Assembly (NCBI GenBank): GCA_910587355.1
Contig: CAJUKF010000047.1
Span: 1 to 21,386 of the forward strand
Reading direction: 5' to 3'
Length of the DNA: 21,386 nucleotides
Source of the DNA: an uncultured Muribaculaceae bacterium
Lineage (GTDB): Bacteria; Bacteroidota; Bacteroidia; Bacteroidales; Muribaculaceae
Part shown: piece after piece, positions 8,070 to 16,512 of the stretch
Numbering within the stretch: the first letter of the stretch is position 1
Layout of the letters: each line of letters begins with the position of its first letter
The notes under the pieces: model-generated
The model's input: the letters and a program-made list of their open reading frames with translations, nothing else
What the model was told of the DNA's origin: nothing
The model's database searches: none
Made by a program: the position numbers and the translations under genes

Positions 8070-10910
8070 ATGAAAAAACAGATTCTTCGCGGTCTTGTTG
8101 CCATTTTCGTGGCAGTTACCGCAATCGGAAGCGCAAGGGCCCAGATGCCTCAGCAGATTCCGCCACTACCGGCCGATACAGCTGTTGTCGCCGGAGTCCT
8201 TGAAAACGGCTTGTCTTACTTCATACGCCATAACGAGACACCCAAAGGTCAGGCCGACTTCTATATCGCACAGAAAGTAGGCTCGGCACTCGAAGAGGAA
8301 AACCAGCGCGGCCTCGCCCACTTCCTGGAGCACATGTGCTTCAACGGCACCGACAATTTCCCTGGCAAAGGAATCATCAACTGGTGCGAGGCAAACGGCA
8401 TCAAATTCGGCTACAACCTCAATGCCTACACCTCTATTGACGAGACCGTATACAACATCAGCAACGTACCCGTAGCCCGTGCAGGCGTGCAGGACACATG
8501 CCTTCTCATCCTTCACGACTGGGCATCGGCCCTCACACTCGACCCTAAGGAAATCGATGCCGAGCGCGGTGTGATTCACGAAGAGTGGCGCCGCTCGATG
8601 TCGGGCCAGATGCGTGTGCTCGAGCAACTTCTTCCCGTGATTTATCCCGACAACGTATACGGCAAGCGCCTTCCTATCGGCATTATGGAAGTTGTCGACA
8701 ACTTCCCCCCTCAGACTCTTGTGGATTATTATCACAAATGGTATCGTCCCGACAATCAGGCCATCATCGTTGTAGGCGATATCGACCCGGCATACATACA
8801 GAAGAAAATCGTAGAAATCTTCTCACCTATCAAGATGCCCGAGAATCCTGCAGAGCGTGTATACTTCGAGGTTGAGGACACTCCCGGCACAATCTATGCA
8901 ATCGGCAAAGACAAGGAAATCACATCGCCGAGCGTCGACATGATGTTCAAGACCGATGCCCTCTGGCTCCCGCGCGAGTACCGCAATACACAGATGTATT
9001 ATCCTGCCGACTACATCTCCAAGATGATTGACATAATGCTCAACAACCGCCTGAGCGAAATCGCCAACAATCCAGAGACCGAATTCGCATCGGCAAGTGT
9101 AAACGTCGGTTCATATTTCATATCAGACACCAAAGGCGCTCTCGACCTCTCCGTATCTCCCAAAGACACCGATGCAGTGCCTGCCTTCACTCAGGCCTAC
9201 CGAGAACTCCTCCGTGCCGTACGCGGCGGTTTCACCGTCGGCGAATATGAGCGTGCAAAAGCCGAATTCCTCTCTCAGATTGACAAGCTCTACCAGAGCC
9301 GCAACAACCGCGAGAACGATTCATACTCACGCGAATATGCGCGTCTGTTCACACAGAACCTCCCCGCTCCGGGCATCGATTTTGAAAAACAGATGTACGA
9401 GCAGCTTGCTCAGGGCGTTCCTGTCGATGCCATCAATCAGGTACTGCCTCAGATGATTACCGAAGACAACCGCGTGCTCCTCGGACTTTTCCCCGACAAC
9501 GAGAACTACCCGGTGCCCACCGGCCAGGACTTCGCAGCCGCCATCGAGAAAGTGGACGCAGAGACTCTCGAGCCCTACAAAGACACAATGCGCGAAGACC
9601 CGCTCATTCCCTCACTTCCCGCTCCCGGCAAAATCGCCCGGACTGCAGAAAACAAAGAATGGGGCGCCACCGAGTACACCCTCAGCAACGGTGTGAAGGT
9701 GATTGTCAAGAAAACCGACTTCAAGACCAACGAAATCGTGTTCGACATTATCGCCAAAGGCAAAGGCATCTCGACACTGAGCAACGACATAGCCTCGTCG
9801 GTAAAATATCTTCCGGTCGCATCTGGCACCGCACTGGGCCTCTACGACTACAACACTACCGACCTGCAGAAATACATGCAGGGCAAGCAGGCCGAAATCT
9901 CATTCTCGGCAGGCGGCTATACACGAGAGTTCGAAGGCAACACTACTGCCAAAGACCTCCCCACTGCAATGGAGATGATTTACGCCTACTTCACCGGTTT
10001 CAACATCAAGGCTGATGACTTCGCCTCAAAGCAAGCCGCACACATCGCAAGCCTCGCCAACCAGGAGAGCAACCCCATGTTCACCTTCCAGAAGCTTATC
10101 ACGGGCAAGCTCTTCACCTCTCCCATGCGTCAGGTTCTTACCGTCGACGACGTGAAGAATGCCGACCTCGCCACTATCAACAGCATCGTGAAGGACATGA
10201 CCGCCAATGCCGCCGACTACACATTTATCTTTGTGGGCGACATCGACACCGCTACTTTTGTTCCCCTGATGGAGCAGTACATCGCCACACTCCCCGCCGA
10301 CCCCAAGAAGGCCACGACGGAATACGTAAAGAATCCCGCCTTCGAACTTCCCTCAAAGGCTCCCCAGGCAAGCGAGACTACCAAAATGGAAACACCCCAG
10401 ACATGGGCTCTCATCTGTGTGTACGGCAAAATGCCCTATACCACAAAGAACAAGCTCCTTGCCGAAGCAGCCGAGCAGGTGCTGAGCAAACGCCTCCTCA
10501 ACAAAATCCGTGAGGAAATGGGTGCAACATACTCAATCGGCGCATCGGTGGCCCTCCAGCGTACCAGCGAACAGAACACCATGCTCGAAATCGCATTCCC
10601 CATGAAACCGGAAATGAAGAACGACGTACTCCAGGCTATCCACGACATCATCTTCGCTTCGCAGAGCGATATCTCCGATGAAGAAATCAAGCCTGCAACC
10701 GAGTTCATGCAGAAAGACATCGCCGAAAGCCTCGAAAAGAACCAGACATGGGCAAGCGCCATTGCCGCAACGTCCATGAACGGCGTCAACACCTTCCTCA
10801 GCACAGAAAAAACAATTCCAGAGGTTACAGATGCCGAAGTAGAAGCCTTCATGAAGAAGTTCCTGAGTCAGGGCAACTACAGCGTGCTCATTCTCGACCC
10901 CGAACAGTAA
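8070..10910 (+). CDS. Periplasmic M16 (pitrilysin/PqqL-like) zinc metallopeptidase
   Basis: A 946-residue peptidase with a signal peptide at residues 1-25 (MKKQILRGLVAIFVAVTAIGSARAQ). The inverted zinc motif HFLEH is at residues 84-88 (H84, H88 bind zinc and E87 is the catalytic base). The third ligand should come from the AERGVIHEE segment about 77-84 residues further on, E172 by alignment with the E...V..E pattern. The length and the second half (from about residue 530: YTLSNGVKVIVKKTD, and a late REEMGATYSIG) show the usual tandem M16 architecture in one chain, with only the N-terminal half catalytic. Such PqqL-like enzymes degrade peptides in the periplasm. It may finish what the divergent C10 protease begins, which is inference from context. 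A strong terminator follows. Confidence 0.93.
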   Translation: MKKQILRGLVAIFVAVTAIGSARAQMPQQIPPLPADTAVVAGVLENGLSYFIRHNETPKGQADFYIAQKVGSALEEENQRGLAHFLEHMCFNGTDNFPGKGIINWCEANGIKFGYNLNAYTSIDETVYNISNVPVARAGVQDTCLLILHDWASALTLDPKEIDAERGVIHEEWRRSMSGQMRVLEQLLPVIYPDNVYGKRLPIGIMEVVDNFPPQTLVDYYHKWYRPDNQAIIVVGDIDPAYIQKKIVEIFSPIKMPENPAERVYFEVEDTPGTIYAIGKDKEITSPSVDMMFKTDALWLPREYRNTQMYYPADYISKMIDIMLNNRLSEIANNPETEFASASVNVGSYFISDTKGALDLSVSPKDTDAVPAFTQAYRELLRAVRGGFTVGEYERAKAEFLSQIDKLYQSRNNRENDSYSREYARLFTQNLPAPGIDFEKQMYEQLAQGVPVDAINQVLPQMITEDNRVLLGLFPDNENYPVPTGQDFAAAIEKVDAETLEPYKDTMREDPLIPSLPAPGKIARTAENKEWGATEYTLSNGVKVIVKKTDFKTNEIVFDIIAKGKGISTLSNDIASSVKYLPVASGTALGLYDYNTTDLQKYMQGKQAEISFSAGGYTREFEGNTTAKDLPTAMEMIYAYFTGFNIKADDFASKQAAHIASLANQESNPMFTFQKLITGKLFTSPMRQVLTVDDVKNADLATINSIVKDMTANAADYTFIFVGDIDTATFVPLMEQYIATLPADPKKATTEYVKNPAFELPSKAPQASETTKMETPQTWALICVYGKMPYTTKNKLLAEAAEQVLSKRLLNKIREEMGATYSIGASVALQRTSEQNTMLEIAFPMKPEMKNDVLQAIHDIIFASQSDISDEEIKPATEFMQKDIAESLEKNQTWASAIAATSMNGVNTFLSTEKTIPEVTDAEVEAFMKKFLSQGNYSVLILDPEQ

Positions 10911-10931
10911 CTTCACCCCCGCTTACGATAC

Positions 10932-10968
10932 AAAAAACTGCGCCGCTGATGTGCGACGCAGTTTTTTT
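10932..10968 (+). terminator. Terminator of the M16 peptidase gene
   Basis: An 11-bp stem (AAAAAACTGCG 10932-10942 with CGCAGTTTTTT 10957-10967), a 14-base loop and a run of seven T's. It lies 21 bases after the stop codon and is a textbook intrinsic terminator that separates this gene from the tgt operon. Confidence 0.9.
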
Positions 10969-11034
10969 ATGACCTGTCTATCTCCATTTTCTCCATTTTG
11001 CCACGTCGGGCGACCGCATTGTCGAAAAAATTCG

Positions 11035-11042
11035 TAATTTTG
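11035..11042 (+). promoter_or_regulatory. -7 element for the tgt operon
   Basis: TAATTTTG followed by CA is a perfect TAnnTTTG match 19 bases before the tgt ATG, so the leader would be very short (about 13 bases). I find no TTTG at the proper spacing upstream. It sits directly after the M16 terminator, where a promoter for the next operon is needed. Confidence 0.5.
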
Positions 11043-11061
11043 CAAGATATAATGTATTCAG

Positions 11062-12192
11062 ATGAAATTCACATTCCAGCATACTTGCAGCGACTGTGCA
11101 GCCCGGGCCGGCCTTATCAGCACCGACCACGGCGACATAGCCACACCTATTTTCATGCCCGTCGGTACGGTGGGCTCGGTGAAAGGTGTGCATATGCATG
11201 AGTTGCGCGACGATATAAAGGCTCAGATTATACTGGGCAACACCTATCATCTTTACCTCCGACCGGGCATGGATATAATCCGCAAGGCCGGAGGTCTGCA
11301 TAAATTCAACGGGTGGGAGCGTCCTATTCTCACCGACTCGGGCGGTTTCCAGGTCTTCTCGCTCAGTGAAAACCGAAAGCTCACCGAGGAAGGCGCACAT
11401 TTCCGCAGCCATATCGACGGTTCGAAACATCTCTTCACACCCGAGAATGTAGTCGACATACAGCGTACCATTGGCTCCGACATAATGATGGCTCTTGACG
11501 AATGTGCTCCCGGCACCTCCGACCGCGCATACACGCGCCGCAGCCTCGACCTCACAAAGCGCTGGCTCGAACGAGGATGGAAACACTACAAGGAGACAGA
11601 GCCCCTCTACGGCCACTATCAGTCATACTTCCCCATAGTACAAGGCTGCACCTATCCGGATTTACGCCGCGAGGCTGCCGAACATGTCGTTGGGCTCGGT
11701 GCAGACGGCTATGCTATCGGCGGTCTTGCCGTGGGCGAACCGGCCGAGACGATGTACGAGATGATTGAAGTGGTGAACGACATTCTTCCCACCGACCGCC
11801 CCCGCTATCTTATGGGCGTGGGAACCCCGGTGAATATCCTCGAGGCCATTGACCGCGGCGTGGACATGATGGACTGCGTGATGCCGACCCGCAACGGACG
11901 CAATGGCATGCTCTTCACCCCCGAGGGAACGATGAACATGCGCAACGCCAAATGGGCCGACGATTTCTCGCCTCTGTGGCCCGACGGCCCGTCGTATGTC
12001 GACCGCGTGTATACCAAGGCATACGTGCGCCATCTGTTCATAGCCCAGGAGCTTCTGGCCATGCAGATTGCGTCAATCCACAATCTCGCCTTCTATCTGT
12101 GGCTCGTGGGGGAAGCGCGCAAGCACATACAGGCCGGAGACTTCCACGATTGGAAAACCGAAATGGTGGCGAAGCTCAACAGACGTCTCTGA
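11062..12192 (+). CDS. tgt: tRNA-guanine transglycosylase (queuosine pathway)
   Basis: A 376-residue enzyme that swaps guanine-34 of GUN anticodons for preQ1 (or queuine) on the way to queuosine. TDSGGFQVFS (D92, general acid/base) and DCVMPTRNGRNG (nucleophile D271) are intact. C148 in DEC and V224 in GGLAVGE occupy the positions that in Zymomonas TGT (C158, V233) favour preQ1. The zinc site is unusual. The usual CxCxxC cysteines before YxKAYxRHL are replaced by non-cysteine residues (SYVDRVYTKAY, 311-321) and only the later H340 (SIHN) remains, although the fold motifs around it are conserved. First gene of a probable operon; the LptF/G-type permease gene follows after 31 bases. Confidence 0.95.
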   Translation: MKFTFQHTCSDCAARAGLISTDHGDIATPIFMPVGTVGSVKGVHMHELRDDIKAQIILGNTYHLYLRPGMDIIRKAGGLHKFNGWERPILTDSGGFQVFSLSENRKLTEEGAHFRSHIDGSKHLFTPENVVDIQRTIGSDIMMALDECAPGTSDRAYTRRSLDLTKRWLERGWKHYKETEPLYGHYQSYFPIVQGCTYPDLRREAAEHVVGLGADGYAIGGLAVGEPAETMYEMIEVVNDILPTDRPRYLMGVGTPVNILEAIDRGVDMMDCVMPTRNGRNGMLFTPEGTMNMRNAKWADDFSPLWPDGPSYVDRVYTKAYVRHLFIAQELLAMQIASIHNLAFYLWLVGEARKHIQAGDFHDWKTEMVAKLNRRL

Positions 12193-12223
12193 GTTCAGGA
12201 TTCTATCAAAAACAGACATCACG

Positions 12224-13300
12224 ATGTTCAAAATTCTCGACCGATACATCATACGCAAGTTCCTCGGCACATATGTGTTTTCCATAGTGCTGCTGCTTGC
12301 CATCGTGGTGATGTTCGATGTCAACGAGAAACTCGATTCTTTCATCAAGGCCCCTCTTAAGGCCACGATTTTCGATTATTTTCTCAACTTCCTGCCTTAC
12401 TTCGCCAATCAGTTCTCGCCGCTGTTCACTTTCATCGCAGTGATTTTCTTCACGTCGAAACTCGCGGGCAACAGCGAAATCATAGCCATGCTCTCAACCG
12501 GCATGAGCTTCAAGCGTCTCCTCCGGCCCTACATGGTGTCGGCGGCCATCATAGCGGCGCTTACCTTCGTGCTCAGCGCGTATGTGATACCGCCGGCCAA
12601 CGTGAAGCGTATCAACTATCAGAACACGTACGTGAAGAACAAGCGCGTCGACTACGGGCAGAACATCATGCTCATGGTGTCGCCGGGACAGATTGCATAC
12701 ATGAACCGCTACGACAATCTGTCGAAAACCGGCTACCGCTTCTCGCTCGACCAGTTTGACGAAAACAAGAAACTCACGTCGCGCCTCACGGCATCGTCCA
12801 TCAAATGGGACACACTCTACCAGTGGACCGTGTATGACTACGTGGTGCGCGACTTCCACGACAACCGCGAAATCATCGACAAAGGCAGCCGACGCGACAC
12901 GAGTCTCGCTTTCGAGCCTCGAGACTTCCTCATCAGTTCGAACGACCAGGAGCAGATGACATCGCCGGCGCTTGACGAATACATACGCCGGCAGAAGCTG
13001 CGCGGCGTGGGCAACATCCAGTCGTTCGAAGTAGAACGCGAGCGCCGCTATGCCATGACAGCGGCCGCCTTCATACTCACCATCATCGGCATGACACTCT
13101 CGGTAAAGAAGCAGAAAGGCGGCATGGGACTCAACATAGGCATAGGCCTTGTGCTCAGTTTCAGCTATATCCTGTTCATGACCATCACCCAGACATTCGC
13201 AATATCGGGTCTCACATCGCCTTTCGTAGCCATGTGGATACCCAATCTAATATACTCTGTCATAGCCGTTGTGCTTTACCGGCGGGCAGCTAACCGATAA
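12224..13300 (+). CDS. LptF/LptG-family LPS export permease
   Basis: A 358-residue inner-membrane protein of the YjgP/YjgQ (LptF/LptG) family, which with LptB pulls lipopolysaccharide out of the inner membrane towards the Lpt bridge. I choose the ATG at 12224 (MFKILDRYIIRKFLGTYVF), because IxRYIxRxFL is the classic beginning of the family. The frame continues upstream 52 codons, but only over the tgt gene in another frame. Membrane helices are visible at about 12-32, 55-77 and 100-120. A periplasmic beta-jellyroll-like part runs from about 125 to 260, and a last set of helices from about 275 to 355. Whether it acts as LptF or LptG cannot be decided without its partner. It follows tgt by 31 bases and nfnA follows after 6. 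Confidence 0.9.
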   Translation: MFKILDRYIIRKFLGTYVFSIVLLLAIVVMFDVNEKLDSFIKAPLKATIFDYFLNFLPYFANQFSPLFTFIAVIFFTSKLAGNSEIIAMLSTGMSFKRLLRPYMVSAAIIAALTFVLSAYVIPPANVKRINYQNTYVKNKRVDYGQNIMLMVSPGQIAYMNRYDNLSKTGYRFSLDQFDENKKLTSRLTASSIKWDTLYQWTVYDYVVRDFHDNREIIDKGSRRDTSLAFEPRDFLISSNDQEQMTSPALDEYIRRQKLRGVGNIQSFEVERERRYAMTAAAFILTIIGMTLSVKKQKGGMGLNIGIGLVLSFSYILFMTITQTFAISGLTSPFVAMWIPNLIYSVIAVVLYRRAANR

Positions 13301-13306
13301 GAATTT

Positions 13307-14119
13307 ATGTACCGCATCATTGAAAAATCGCACTTCTCGGAGAAAGTAGTCAAGCTCGTAGTCGAGGCTCCTGAAGTGGCACGGGCACGTAAGCCGGGAC
13401 ACTTCGTAATTGTACGCTGCGGCGAACACGGCGAACGAATCCCTCTCACAATTGCCGATGCCGACATCAAGGCCGGAACTATCACTCTGGTGATTCAGGC
13501 GGTAGGCGACTCAACCCGCAAAATCTGCGCTCTCGAAGCCGGAGACAGCCTGCATGATGTTGTCGGGCCGCTCGGTCGGCCCACGGCGATAAGCCGTCAC
13601 GAAGGTACAGTGCTGTGTTGCGGCGGCGGTGTGGGCGTAGCTCCCCTCCTCCCTATTATCAAGGGATTCAAGGAAGCCGGCAACCGTGTGGTAAGTGTGC
13701 TCGCGGCCCGCAACAAAGACCTTATAATTCTTGAAAAGGAAGTGGCCGAGTACAGCGACGAGGTCATTATAATGACCGACGACGGCTCGGCAGGACGCAA
13801 AGGACTCGTCACAGCAGGAGCCGAGGAGGTGATTCTGCGCGAAAAAGTGTCGGAATGCGTGGCAATCGGGCCGGCCATAATGATGAAATTCGTGTCATTG
13901 CTCACAAAAAAATACAACGTGCCCACAATCTGTTCGCTCAACACCATAATGGTCGACGGCACGGGCATGTGCGGCGCCTGCCGCGTGACTGTCGGAGGCC
14001 GTCAGCGCTTCGTCTGTGTCGACGGACCGGAGTTTGACGCACATCAGGTTGATTTCGACGAGATGATGAGCCGTATGCGCGCCTACGACCCCGCTCCGGC
14101 TGCTGACGCATCAAAGTAA
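13307..14119 (+). CDS. nfnA: NfnA: FAD/[2Fe-2S] subunit of ferredoxin-NADP transhydrogenase
   Basis: A 270-residue member of the PyrK/NfnA (sulfide dehydrogenase beta-like) family. The flavin-binding motif R44-IPLTIA and the NAD(H)-binding CCGGGVGVAPLLP (104-116) mark a ferredoxin-reductase fold. C222, C225 and C237 in DGTGMCGACR and FVCVDGPEF are the [2Fe-2S] ligands to expect, the family being known for a non-cysteine fourth ligand. Paired with the NfnB homologue 42 bases downstream, it should form the electron-bifurcating NADH-dependent ferredoxin:NADP+ oxidoreductase in the cytosol. The alternative, a PyrK partner of dihydroorotate dehydrogenase, is less likely because pyrD is not adjacent and NfnB is. 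Confidence 0.87.
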   Translation: MYRIIEKSHFSEKVVKLVVEAPEVARARKPGHFVIVRCGEHGERIPLTIADADIKAGTITLVIQAVGDSTRKICALEAGDSLHDVVGPLGRPTAISRHEGTVLCCGGGVGVAPLLPIIKGFKEAGNRVVSVLAARNKDLIILEKEVAEYSDEVIIMTDDGSAGRKGLVTAGAEEVILREKVSECVAIGPAIMMKFVSLLTKKYNVPTICSLNTIMVDGTGMCGACRVTVGGRQRFVCVDGPEFDAHQVDFDEMMSRMRAYDPAPAADASK

Positions 14120-14161
14120 ATATCAGCATACTTCGATTTCACAATATATTCGCAGACTACT

Positions 14162-15634
14162 ATGAGTGAAGATATAAAGAACGAAGGCCGTGACGCACAG
14201 TGGCGCGTCGACCTCCGCAATGCCTTGCCGGCAAAAGAACGCGCATCCATTCCGCGTGTAGTGATGCCTCAGCTCGCCCCCGACTATCGCATCACATGCA
14301 ACGAGGAAGTGAACTGCGGTCTCACGGAGGAAATGGCCGTCGCCGAAGCGACCCGCTGTCTCGACTGCCCCCAGCCTACGTGTATCGAAGGCTGTCCGGT
14401 AAACATAGCCATTCCGGACTTCATCAAGAACATACAGCGCGGCAATGTAATCGAAGCCGGTGCAGTGCTTCGGCGCACAAGCGCCCTGCCTGCCGTCTGC
14501 GGACGCGTCTGTCCGCAGGAGCGTCAGTGCGAGAGCCGCTGCATATACAATAAAATGAAAAAGCAGCCCGTGGCAATCGGCTATCTCGAACGCTACGCCG
14601 CCGACACATGCCGCGAACTCGAAAGCGCAGCCGAACGCAAGCCGGCGGAGCGAAAGTCAAACGGCATACGCGTGGCAGTGGCAGGGTCAGGCCCGGCAGG
14701 TCTCTCTTTCGCCGGTTCCATGGCACGCAAGGGATTCGAGGTGGATGTATATGAAGCCTTGCATGAAATCGGAGGCGTTCTTAAATACGGCATACCGGAA
14801 TTCCGCCTACCAAATACTGTCGTCGATGCCGAACTCGACACCCTGCGTTCACTCGGCGTGCGGTTCCACACCGATACCGTGATAGGTAAAACGCTGGGAT
14901 ACGACGATTTGCTCGGCATGGACTTCCGTGGCATATTTGTGGCCTCGGGTGCCGGGCTCCCCCGGTTTATGGATATTCCCGGCGAAAATCTTTCGGGCGT
15001 AATGTCGTCCAACGAATACCTCACCCGTATCAATCTCATGGGTGCCGGACGGCCCGGAAGCGATACTCCCGTACTTCGCGGCGAGAATGTGGCCGTGATT
15101 GGCGGCGGCAATACCGCCATGGACTCGGTGCGTACCGCCCGCCGCATGGGCGCGAAACGGGCAATGATTGTATACCGCCGCGGCATGGACGAGATGCCCG
15201 CCCGTGCGGAAGAAATCGAGCATGCCCGTGAGGAAGGAGTTGAATTCCTCACCCTCTGCAATCCTGTGCGCTACGAGGGCGACGAACGCGGACGCGTAAA
15301 CCGCATGTACGTGCAGCGCATGGAACTCGGCGAACCCGACAGCTCGGGGCGTCGCAAACCCGTACCGATAGAAGGTGCCATTGAAGCAATCGATGTCGAC
15401 CAGGTGATAGTGAGCGTTGGCGTCTCGCCCAATCCCCTGATACCCGACAACATACCCGGCCTCGATGTAACCTCTCGCGGCACCATTGCCGTCGACGGGG
15501 AGCACCGCTCGTCGATTCCCACAATCTTTGCCGGCGGCGACATTGTCCGCGGCGGTGCGACTGTAATTCTCGCCATGGGCGACGGCCGTCAGGCAGCCGA
15601 GTCTATGGCAGCACAACTGTTTGAAAATGCGTAA
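14162..15634 (+). CDS. nfnB: NfnB / GltD-like NADPH flavoprotein subunit
   Basis: A 490-residue glutamate-synthase small-subunit-like flavoprotein, often annotated gltA or glutamate synthase (NADPH) small chain. Cysteines for two [4Fe-4S] clusters are visible: CLDCPQPTCIEGCP (C66, C69, C74, C78) and CGRVCPQERQCESRC (C113, C117, C123, C127). The FAD motif AGSGPAG is at 174-180, the NADPH motif IGGGNTAMDS at 313-322, and a second FAD contact FAGGDIVRGGATVILAM lies near the end. With NfnA directly upstream and no glutamate synthase large subunit nearby, the bifurcating transhydrogenase NfnAB is the better reading. It links NADH, NADPH and ferredoxin pools. The last 8 bases overlap the following lipoprotein gene. 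Confidence 0.9.
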   Translation: MSEDIKNEGRDAQWRVDLRNALPAKERASIPRVVMPQLAPDYRITCNEEVNCGLTEEMAVAEATRCLDCPQPTCIEGCPVNIAIPDFIKNIQRGNVIEAGAVLRRTSALPAVCGRVCPQERQCESRCIYNKMKKQPVAIGYLERYAADTCRELESAAERKPAERKSNGIRVAVAGSGPAGLSFAGSMARKGFEVDVYEALHEIGGVLKYGIPEFRLPNTVVDAELDTLRSLGVRFHTDTVIGKTLGYDDLLGMDFRGIFVASGAGLPRFMDIPGENLSGVMSSNEYLTRINLMGAGRPGSDTPVLRGENVAVIGGGNTAMDSVRTARRMGAKRAMIVYRRGMDEMPARAEEIEHAREEGVEFLTLCNPVRYEGDERGRVNRMYVQRMELGEPDSSGRRKPVPIEGAIEAIDVDQVIVSVGVSPNPLIPDNIPGLDVTSRGTIAVDGEHRSSIPTIFAGGDIVRGGATVILAMGDGRQAAESMAAQLFENA

Positions 15635-16508
15635 ATTTCCCTATCTCATATTCGTTATCGTGGTCGCTGCCACAGCCTGCTCGAAACACGCCGCTGCCGA
15701 CGGCAACGATACTGTCTATGCAGTAAGCATAGAGCCTCAGCGGTGGCTCCTGGAGCAGTTAGTCGACTCGGGTGCTGAAATCGTGACCATGCTCACACCC
15801 GGCTCTAATCCCGAGACTTACGAGCCGTCGCTCAGCCGCCGTGCTCTCGCCGACAATGCCGTAGCATACTTTGCCACAGGTGCTTTGCCTTTTGAAGATG
15901 CGCTCGAAGCATCGTCGTCCGTTCCGTTTATCAATACGTCAGAAGGTATTGTTCCCATTTATGGAACACACGACCATGCAAACGCGCACCATGAGCATGG
16001 CGAGGCACATGAGCATTCCGGCGAAGGCGCACCCGACCCTCACTTCTGGACATCGCTCTCGGGAGCCGCTGCAATGGCACGGAATATATCTGCGGCGCTT
16101 ACACGGCTAAATCCCGACCGTGCAGAAGCATATGCTGACCGTTTGTCAGCTCTTCTGGCACGTCTCGATTCTCTCAATGTGGACATCGCAACCGAACTTG
16201 TCGACGCGCCTTCGAAAACTTTCGCGGTATGGCATCCATCTCTGTCGTATTTTGCACGTGACTACGGACTGGAACAGCTTGCCGTAGGCCAGGAAAGCAA
16301 GGAGATGTCGGCACGTCAGGCCCGCGAAATTATAGACCGCGCGAAAGCGGACAGCGTACGTGTATTTTTCTTTCAGAAAGAATTCGACGCACGCCAGGCT
16401 GAAGCCATTAACAAAGAAATAGGCTCGCGGCTCGTGACTATCGACCCGCTTGACTATCACCTCGACCGACAGCTGCAGACCGTGGCCGATGCCATCGCAC
16501 ACCCCTGA
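15627..16508 (+). CDS. ZnuA-like metal-binding lipoprotein of an ABC transporter
   Basis: A 293-residue cluster A-I solute-binding protein for zinc or manganese. The ATG at 15627 gives a lipoprotein signal (MRKFPYLIFVIVVAATAC, lipidated C18). A TTG two codons earlier is less likely. Between the first lobe and H139 (DPHFW) is a His/Asp/Glu-rich loop at 115-130 with six or more histidines, typical of zinc-specific members. H203 (VWHPSLSYFA) and D273 are further expected ligands. The first ligand position is Glu (NPETYEPS, E63) where ZnuA normally has His. It overlaps nfnB by 8 bases and the ATPase follows after 4. Zinc is more likely than manganese because of the His-rich loop, but the first-shell change leaves some doubt. 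Confidence 0.87.
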   Translation: MRKFPYLIFVIVVAATACSKHAAADGNDTVYAVSIEPQRWLLEQLVDSGAEIVTMLTPGSNPETYEPSLSRRALADNAVAYFATGALPFEDALEASSSVPFINTSEGIVPIYGTHDHANAHHEHGEAHEHSGEGAPDPHFWTSLSGAAAMARNISAALTRLNPDRAEAYADRLSALLARLDSLNVDIATELVDAPSKTFAVWHPSLSYFARDYGLEQLAVGQESKEMSARQAREIIDRAKADSVRVFFFQKEFDARQAEAINKEIGSRLVTIDPLDYHLDRQLQTVADAIAHP

Positions 16509-16512
16509 CACC

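Noticed and set aside
12068..12223. 52-codon N-terminal extension of the LptF/G-type permease
   Set aside because: It lies entirely over tgt in another frame, and the family begins at the MFKILDRYIIRKF methionine.
13307..15634. nfnAB as glutamate synthase or PyrK genes
   Set aside because: No large glutamate synthase subunit or pyrD is adjacent, and the two-gene order with these cluster motifs is that of NfnAB.
16450..16512. Upstream ATG for the ZnuC-like ATPase
   Set aside because: It would overlap the lipoprotein gene by 59 bases, and the ATG at 16513 directly after the stop is the natural coupled start.
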